Shown piece after piece: positions 59,030 through 64,000 of a stretch of 64,000 nucleotides of DNA. The position numbers and the translations under genes were made by a program. This stretch comes from Chitinophagaceae bacterium (GTDB lineage: Bacteria > Bacteroidota > Bacteroidia > Chitinophagales > Chitinophagaceae): the NCBI GenBank assembly GCA_016720585.1, contig JADKKH010000001.1, positions 806,001 to 870,000 on the forward strand, read 5' to 3'. The notes below the pieces were generated by a model that was not told the origin of the DNA, searched no databases, and saw only the letters and a list, made by a program, of their open reading frames with translations. Each line of letters starts with the position of its first letter. Positions within the stretch are counted from its first letter, which is position 1.

Positions 59030-60253
59030 TTATTCTCCGAATTGTTTTATCAATTCCTCCGGCCGTACAGCCTGTTCATAAAATCCGGCTAATTTTCTGA
59101 TAATTCCCTCTACCAACGCATCCGGGCAGGAAGCTCCGCTGGTGATTAAGATTTTCAACGGTTCCCCGGCCGGGAGGTAATCAGCGGTCAGCAATTCTTT
59201 TTTTGTATGAAAATTATAATGTGATATTTCGCTGCGGGATAAAATATTTTCTTCGTTATTGATAAAGTAGGTTGGGAGTTTTTCTTCACACAATTCAGCG
59301 AGGTGAGACGTGTTGGAGGAATTATAACCACCGGCCACAATGGCCAGGTCTGCATTTATTTTTAGCATGCCGCTAACGGCGGTCTGGTTATCATTGGTAG
59401 CATAACAAAGGGTATCCCGGGTATCGGCAAACCTTTCTTCGGAGGAAGAAGGCGTAAAAGTTTGGATCATCACTTCTTTCAGGTAATCAGAAATGGCCTG
59501 TGTGTCACTGGCCAGCATGGTTGTCTGGTTCACCACACCGATCCGCTGCAGATCCCGGGTTGGATCAAATCCGGCGGAATATTGATTTTTAAACTCAACA
59601 TAAAAATCAGCCGCAGGTTTCTCTCCGGTTATATATTTGGCCAGTTCTTTTGCTTCCATTATGTCCTTTACAACTACAGAAGGGCCATGGCTGACCGCAT
59701 GTGAAAAAGTTGCCCTTGTTTCTTCGTGTACCGGTTTACCATGAATGATTATGGTAAAATTCTTTTTGGAAATCGCTTCACTGCGGTTCCATACTTTTTC
59801 TACAAAGGGACAGGTGGTGTTATATATTTCCGTTTTAATACCGATGCTGCGAAGTTGCTCTTCTATTTCCAGGGTGGTTCCAAATGCGGGGATCAACACA
59901 ATATCATCGGGGGTAATTGTGGAAAAAGGGATCAGCTGTTTGCCGTTCGTATCCTGTAAAAAAAGAATGCCATGGGCCAAAAGATCAGCATTTACCTGCG
60001 GATTATGAATCATTTCACTCAGTAAGAAGATCCGTTTGTCCGGGTTTTCTTCCACGGTTCTGAAAGCAATTTCAATGGCATTTTCAACACCATAACAAAA
60101 ACCAAAATGCCGGGCCAGGTAGATCTGCAAAGGGCCGAAGTCGAGCAGCGTGGGCGTAAAGTCTTTCTTCATCTTGTCCGCTTCTTTCCGCTTCCTTTTA
60201 ATGGCGGAAATCAACGGGCTCCGGTAAATAATCGGGACTTCAAAACTTTTCAT
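59030..60253 (-). CDS. ispH: 4-hydroxy-3-methylbut-2-enyl diphosphate reductase
   Basis: A 407-residue 4Fe-4S reductase of the MEP pathway, making IPP and DMAPP. Cluster cysteines: Cys53 (HFGFCYGVENAI), Cys148 (NTTCPFVEKV) and Cys283 (DTLCYATNDNQ). GGYNSSNTSHL and TSGASCPDALVEG complete the active site. It has the ~50-residue N-terminal extension common in Bacteroidota. A -7 box (60259-60266) ends only 6 bases before the start, so the mRNA may be leaderless. Tail-to-tail with the hypothetical gene (1-base gap). Confidence 0.95.
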   Translation of the reverse strand: MKSFEVPIIYRSPLISAIKRKRKEADKMKKDFTPTLLDFGPLQIYLARHFGFCYGVENAIEIAFRTVEENPDKRIFLLSEMIHNPQVNADLLAHGILFLQDTNGKQLIPFSTITPDDIVLIPAFGTTLEIEEQLRSIGIKTEIYNTTCPFVEKVWNRSEAISKKNFTIIIHGKPVHEETRATFSHAVSHGPSVVVKDIMEAKELAKYITGEKPAADFYVEFKNQYSAGFDPTRDLQRIGVVNQTTMLASDTQAISDYLKEVMIQTFTPSSSEERFADTRDTLCYATNDNQTAVSGMLKINADLAIVAGGYNSSNTSHLAELCEEKLPTYFINNEENILSRSEISHYNFHTKKELLTADYLPAGEPLKILITSGASCPDALVEGIIRKLAGFYEQAVRPEELIKQFGE

Positions 60254-60258
60254 GGAGG

Positions 60259-60266
60259 CAAAGATA
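60259..60266 (-). promoter_or_regulatory. -7 box (TATCTTTG) adjacent to the ispH start
   Basis: TAnnTTTG on the minus strand immediately upstream of the ATG; expected transcription start falls at or next to the start codon. Confidence 0.45.
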
Positions 60267-60402
60267 CTGTTGTTGCGGGTTACAGGTTTCGGGTTTCGTG
60301 TTGCGGGATTTGATTATTAAAGAAAGCTTTCTGCGCTTAAAAACCCGTTACGTATAACCGCCAACTCATAACTTCTTATTATCTTCCGCAAAAGTTAGAA
60401 CA

Positions 60403-61791
60403 ATGCGAAACGTCTTGCTTGCTTTTTCTTTTTTATTATTGCTGGGCTCCTGCAAGCTGATGAAAAAGAAAGTTGATCCGGAAACAAATAAAAATACAAG
60501 CAACATGCTAAAAAAATTCAAACCCGTTGACTGGTCACACAGCACCAATATCTATGAAGTGAATGTTCGTCAGTTCACGGAAGAAGGAACTTTTAATGCT
60601 TTTGCACAGCACCTGCCGCGGTTAAAAGAAATGGGCGTGAAGACATTATGGTTTATGCCCATTACCCCCATTGCCCAAAAAAACAAGAAAGGTTCGCTGG
60701 GTAGTTATTATGCCTGTTCGGATTATACGTCTGTCAATACTGAATTTGGTACCCTGGAGGATTTTAAAAATTTAGTGAAGCAGGCGCATGAAATGGGTTT
60801 TAAAGTCATTATTGACTGGGTAGCCAATCATACCGGGTGGGATCATAAATGGACGAAGGAACACCCGGAATACTATTTAAAAGATACTGCCACCGGCGAT
60901 TTCAAGATCGCATCGGGCATGGATGATATTATCGAACTTGATTTTTCTAAACCGGCTTTACGCAAAGCGATGAAAGAGGCCATGCAATACTGGGTATCCG
61001 AATGTGATATTGACGGTTTTCGCTGCGACCTTGCTTTTTGGGTAGGATTGGATTTCTGGAAAGAGGCCAGAAAAGAATTGGATGCGGTAAAACCATTATT
61101 CTGGTTGGGGGAATTTGATGAACTGGAAAAACCGGAATATGGAGAAGCCTTTGATGCCAGCTATACCTGGACCTGGATGCACCGGACAGAAGATTTTTAT
61201 AAGCAGCAGCAAACGGTAGATACACTTTTGTCCGTGTTAAAAAAATATGATGACCTGGGAGATAGCACGATGCGGGCATGGTTCACCAGCAATCATGATG
61301 AGAACAGCTGGAATGGGACCGAGTTTGAAAAGTATGGTGAAATGGCAAAAGCGCTGGCCGTATTCAGTGCCACCTGGAATGGGATACCGCTGATTTACGG
61401 GGGGCAGGAAGCATCGAATACGAAAAGGATTAAATTTTTTGATAAAGACACAATAGACTGGCAGGATAAAAACAGGATGGGTTCTTTTTACCAAACATTA
61501 TTAAATCTTCATAGTAACAACCCGGCCCTTCGCAGTGGTGACCCGGCTGTTCAGACTTTCCGTATCAAAACCACCGAACCCCAAAGGGTTTTTGCCTATC
61601 TCCGGAAGCATGGAAATAAGGAAGTGCTGGTCGTATTAAATCTTTCGGCACAAAAAGACCTGCATTTTGAGATCACCGATTCAATTGTGACGGGTATTTT
61701 TAAAAATGTTTTTTCCGGCGCTGCTAATGATTTTACAAAAGAGAAAAGTTTTGAAATGCAGGGCTGGGAATATGGGGTGTATGAAAAATAA
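60403..61791 (+). CDS. Alpha-amylase family (GH13) lipoprotein
   Basis: A 462-residue glycoside hydrolase with a lipobox (LLGSC, Cys17), so periplasmic or surface-anchored. (beta/alpha)8 motifs: DWVANHTG, GFRCDLAF with nucleophile Asp209, LGEFDE with acid Glu237, and SNHDEN with Asp299. The C-terminal beta domain ends GWEYGVYEK. It would cleave alpha-1,4-glucans; exact specificity unknown. The 3' end and terminator are duplicated at 62843-63040 around a RAYT element. Confidence 0.9.
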   Translation: MRNVLLAFSFLLLLGSCKLMKKKVDPETNKNTSNMLKKFKPVDWSHSTNIYEVNVRQFTEEGTFNAFAQHLPRLKEMGVKTLWFMPITPIAQKNKKGSLGSYYACSDYTSVNTEFGTLEDFKNLVKQAHEMGFKVIIDWVANHTGWDHKWTKEHPEYYLKDTATGDFKIASGMDDIIELDFSKPALRKAMKEAMQYWVSECDIDGFRCDLAFWVGLDFWKEARKELDAVKPLFWLGEFDELEKPEYGEAFDASYTWTWMHRTEDFYKQQQTVDTLLSVLKKYDDLGDSTMRAWFTSNHDENSWNGTEFEKYGEMAKALAVFSATWNGIPLIYGGQEASNTKRIKFFDKDTIDWQDKNRMGSFYQTLLNLHSNNPALRSGDPAVQTFRIKTTEPQRVFAYLRKHGNKEVLVVLNLSAQKDLHFEITDSIVTGIFKNVFSGAANDFTKEKSFEMQGWEYGVYEK

Positions 61792-61902
61792 TTTTCCGAA
61801 AAATTATCCTGATAAAAAAAACCGCTTCAAAATCTTGAAGCGGTTTTTTCTTATATCAATTCTTTCTGATTAAGGCATATCATCCAGATTGAGCGGATAC
61901 CT
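61652..61902. repeat. 251-bp direct repeat, copy 1 (amylase end, terminator, htrA remnant)
   Basis: Covers the last ~140 bases of the amylase gene, the terminator and a 33-base remnant of the htrA 3' end (61870-61902). Pairs with 62843-63093, same length, 9 substitutions and no indels (about 96% identity). Confidence 0.93.
61815..61849. terminator. Bidirectional terminator, copy 1
   Basis: AACCGCTTCAA / TTGAAGCGGTT around AATC, with A-run before and T-run after; ends the amylase transcript. Confidence 0.85.
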
Positions 61903-61924
61903 CATCCCTGCCGAGTTTCCAAAT

Positions 61925-62575
61925 TTAACGCTTCACAGCCGATGTCTCACCGCCTGGCTTTGTGTGTGGCGTGGACTCGGCGTCCTTCTCTAACGGCACA
62001 GTCAAATTAATATCAGCCAGCTCACAATAATTCAGCACCTCATAAATACCCTGCTCACCGGTAATATAATATTTTGTTGAACTATGTCTATAATCCACAG
62101 GGGCGGCAGCAAGGTTCCACTTTCCTTTACAGGGATTATCATGCATATAGTTCAACTTTTGCAACATATATTCGCTTGTACGACATTCCTTCCAGTCAAA
62201 CGAATCTTCCCACACTTCATGCAATTTATTTCTTTCCAAATCCTTTGCTTCCACTGATAAATGCAATTGATGTAATAATTTATCTTCTCCCTGCGTTTTC
62301 AACCGTTTAATTATTTCATAGGCGATGAACCGCTTCCCATTTCCAATAATTGTATTTATGGATTGGCCTGTATTACAGAACCCTATAAGTGCATGTACAT
62401 GATTGGGCATAATGACATAGCCGGTTATATAATGCCCTTTACTTTTGAGATGGTCAAACCAATTATAAATTAAATCGTAACTCTCAGTTAGTGCTATTAA
62501 TGGTTGCCACTGATGGCAGGTGAAAGTGATAAAATAAACTCCATCCGGTTCTAATATTTGACGCTTCACTGGCAT
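61925..62575 (-). CDS. rayT: REP-associated tyrosine transposase (RAYT, Y1 HUH)
   Basis: A 216-residue Y1-transposase-family protein. HUH metal site His59-Val-His61 (PNHVHALIGF) and candidate catalytic Tyr143 (LNYMHDNPCKGKW) are intact. The RAYT clade cuts single-stranded DNA at REP palindromes. The C-terminal ~25 residues are encoded within a diverged inverted copy of the neighbouring 74-bp repeat, so the gene may end in former repeat sequence. Flanked by its own candidate REP array, the usual RAYT-REP arrangement. Confidence 0.9.
   Translation of the reverse strand: MPVKRQILEPDGVYFITFTCHQWQPLIALTESYDLIYNWFDHLKSKGHYITGYVIMPNHVHALIGFCNTGQSINTIIGNGKRFIAYEIIKRLKTQGEDKLLHQLHLSVEAKDLERNKLHEVWEDSFDWKECRTSEYMLQKLNYMHDNPCKGKWNLAAAPVDYRHSSTKYYITGEQGIYEVLNYCELADINLTVPLEKDAESTPHTKPGGETSAVKR
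61930..61992 (-). repeat. Diverged inverted copy of the 74-bp repeat
   Basis: By hand alignment it matches the reverse complement of the 74-bp unit (TTCACAG, CGATGT, TTTGTG and ACTCG.CGTC.TTC blocks) with gaps. It overlaps the RAYT 3' end. Confidence 0.5.
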
Positions 62576-62596
62576 ATTCGAATATACAATTTAGCT

Positions 62597-62818
62597 TTCA
62601 TATAGGGAAGACGGCGAGTGCCACAGCCCCATCTCACAAAACCATACGACACATCGCCTGTGAAATTTTTTTCATACAGGGAAGACGGCGAGTGCCACAG
62701 CGCCATCTCACAAAACCATCTGACACATCGCCTGTGAAATTTTTTTCATACAGGGAAGACGGCGAGTGCCACAGCCCCATCTCACAAAACCATCTGACAC
62801 ATCGCCTGTGAAATTTTT
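62597..62818. repeat. Three tandem 74-bp palindromic REP-like repeats
   Basis: Units at 62597-62670, 62671-62744 and 62745-62818, nearly identical. Each has GGCGAGTG near the start and CACATCGCC near the end, an imperfect hairpin, plus a T-rich end. No unique spacers. A likely substrate array for the adjacent RAYT. Confidence 0.9.
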
Positions 62819-62842
62819 ATTTTGGAGACTCGGCAGGGAAGG

Positions 62843-63093
62843 AAAAAGACCTGCATTTTGAGATCACTGATTCAACTGTGACGGGTATTTATTAAAATGT
62901 TTTTTCCGGCGCTGCTAATGATTTTACGAAAGAGAAAAATTTTGAAATGCAGGGCTGGGAATACGGGGTGTATGAAAAATAATTTTCCGAAAAATCATCC
63001 TGATAAAAAAAACCGCTTCAAAATCTTGAAGCGGTTTTTTCTTATATCAATTCTTTCTGATTAAGGCATATCATCCAGGTTGAGCGGATACCT
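62843..63093. repeat. 251-bp direct repeat, copy 2 (amylase remnant, terminator, htrA end)
   Basis: Pairs with 61652-61902. The amylase remnant (62843-62982) carries an in-frame TAA from two substitutions in the phase of the original gene; the right end is the true htrA 3' end. Confidence 0.93.
63006..63040. terminator. Bidirectional terminator, copy 2, for htrA
   Basis: Same stem as copy 1 (AACCGCTTCAA / TTGAAGCGGTT), 20 bases past the htrA stop. Confidence 0.85.
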
Positions 63094-64000
63094 GTAAACA
63101 CCTTCATATCCGGGATACAGACCTTCCAGTTGTATGCTTTCCCCTTTCAGATTTGCTATGGCCTGGCCGAGTTCTTCAATACTAGTGATATCAACGCCAT
63201 TTACACTGGTGATGATAAATCCATCCTGCATCCGGGTCTGACTGAAGATTCCCCCGGTCTTTATTTTCTTAACCAACACACCACCTTCAATATCATATTT
63301 AAGGGCTGTCTTTTTATCCAATGATTCCAGGTCAGCTCCCAGTTTTTCACCAACACCGCTTACGGCTGTCTGCTGGTATGTTCCGGTTTTGCTGGCCAGG
63401 GTAGCGCTGGTCGTATATTCTTTTCCGTCCCTTTTGTATGTGATATTTATTTTTTCACCGGTATTATAGGAAGAAACCGTGGCCTGAAGTTCTGACCAGG
63501 AATTAATCGGGGCGTCATTTATTTTTGTTATGATATCCCCTTTTCTTAAACCGGTAGCGGCCGCTGCACCATCTTTGGCCACTTCACCAACATGCGCTCC
63601 ATCACCGGCATCAAAATTATTCTGTTCGGCAGAAATACCGAGGTAAGGCCTTTTTACATCGCCATATTTAATAAGATCATTCACAATTTTCTTAACGAGG
63701 TTCACCGGAATAGCAAACGAATAACCTGCATAAGTGCCGGTAGGCGCATAAATGGCCGAGTTGATACCAATTAATTGCCCGTCCGTGCCGATCAATGCGC
63801 CACCACTATTGCCCTGGTTCACGGCAGCATCTGTTTGAATAAATGATTCAATGGGTGTCTGGCTTTGACGGCCATTAATACCGATATTTCTTCCTTTGGC
63901 ACTAACGATACCAGCGGTAACAGTTGTTTCCAGCGTAAGCGGATAACCTATAGCCAATACCCATTGTCCCAGCTTTACATTGTCTGAATTGCCATATAAT
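63061..64000 (-). CDS. HtrA/DegP-family periplasmic serine protease, truncated by window edge
   Basis: The C-terminal ~313 residues of a trypsin-fold protease. The frame is open to the window end, so the start and catalytic His lie outside. Visible are the catalytic Ser in QGNSGGALIG and two PDZ domains: the first includes YLGISAEQN and GLRKGDIITKINDAPI, the second GGVLVKKIKTGG and IITSVNGVDI. It degrades or refolds damaged envelope proteins. Its 3' end is duplicated at 61870-61902 beyond the RAYT element. Confidence 0.93.
   Translation of the reverse strand, partial: LYGNSDNVKLGQWVLAIGYPLTLETTVTAGIVSAKGRNIGINGRQSQTPIESFIQTDAAVNQGNSGGALIGTDGQLIGINSAIYAPTGTYAGYSFAIPVNLVKKIVNDLIKYGDVKRPYLGISAEQNNFDAGDGAHVGEVAKDGAAAATGLRKGDIITKINDAPINSWSELQATVSSYNTGEKINITYKRDGKEYTTSATLASKTGTYQQTAVSGVGEKLGADLESLDKKTALKYDIEGGVLVKKIKTGGIFSQTRMQDGFIITSVNGVDITSIEELGQAIANLKGESIQLEGLYPGYEGVYRYPLNLDDMP

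Larger units (their letters stand above)
61905..62839. mobile_element. RAYT element with 19-bp inverted ends
   Basis: About 935 bp bounded by TCCCTGCCGAGTTTCCAAA at 61905-61923 and its inverted copy at 62821-62839 (1 mismatch). It holds a Y1 HUH transposase gene on the minus strand and three 74-bp tandem palindromic repeats. It lies directly between two 251-bp direct repeats. Confidence 0.8.

Noticed and set aside
62597..62818. CRISPR array
   Set aside because: The 74-bp units are contiguous and near-identical with no unique spacers, and no cas genes are present.
61905..62839. Classical DDE insertion sequence
   Set aside because: The transposase is Y1 HUH type, and the direct repeats are far longer than IS target duplications.

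Overview
The window is from a member of the Bacteroidota, most likely the Chitinophagaceae or a close relative (family level is inference). The evidence is a type IX secretion PorV/PorU-type pair, the Bacteroidota promoter signature TAnnTTTG (with an upstream TTG or TTTG) before several operons, start regions almost free of Shine-Dalgarno sequences, the MEP isoprenoid genes ispD and ispH, and the gene order tRNA-Thr/Tyr/Gly/Thr-tuf-tRNA-Trp-secE-nusG-rplKAJL-rpoBC.

Layout. 0-7.5 kb: peptide and amino-acid catabolism (S10 carboxypeptidase, Tat-exported class V aminotransferase, APC permease), a cyanophycinase, an SGNH lipoprotein, and tyrS with an alpha/beta hydrolase. 7.7-13.9 kb: PorV-like beta-barrel plus a very large PorU-type C25 peptidase. 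14-21.7 kb: hscA, a YfhO-type membrane protein, an SDR oxidoreductase, a frameshifted radical SAM gene, a frameshifted acyltransferase and riboflavin synthase. 21.8-39 kb: translation and transcription core with rpsU, a Xer recombinase, hpf, five intact tRNAs, one decayed tRNA and one possible tRNA fragment, tuf, secE, nusG, rplKAJL, an HhH protein on the opposite strand, rpoB and rpoC. 39-50 kb: OmpH/Skp, a heptose kinase-like PfkB protein, isoaspartyl peptidase, ispD, a FemAB/GNAT-like transferase, a frameshifted M1 peptidase, an exopolysaccharide sugar transferase with an oxidoreductase, and an L,D-transpeptidase-like protein. 50.7-60.3 kb: icd, a Crp-like regulator, an Nramp-UspA fusion with its DtxR/MntR regulator, alpha-glucan phosphorylase and ispH. 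60.4-64 kb: a GH13 amylase lipoprotein, a RAYT-type element and an HtrA/DegP protease cut by the window end.

Most notable. A 935-bp RAYT (Y1 HUH transposase) element at 61905-62839 has 19-bp inverted ends and three 74-bp tandem palindromic repeats. It lies between two 251-bp direct copies (9 substitutions, no indels) of the amylase/htrA convergent junction. Second, rpsU alone carries a strong Shine-Dalgarno, which fits bS21 autoregulation in this phylum. Third, a DtxR/MntR-like operator is superimposed on the -7 box of the mntR-mntH operon. Fourth, three genes carry seven single-base indels, most of them in homopolymers, which points to either local read error or recent decay.
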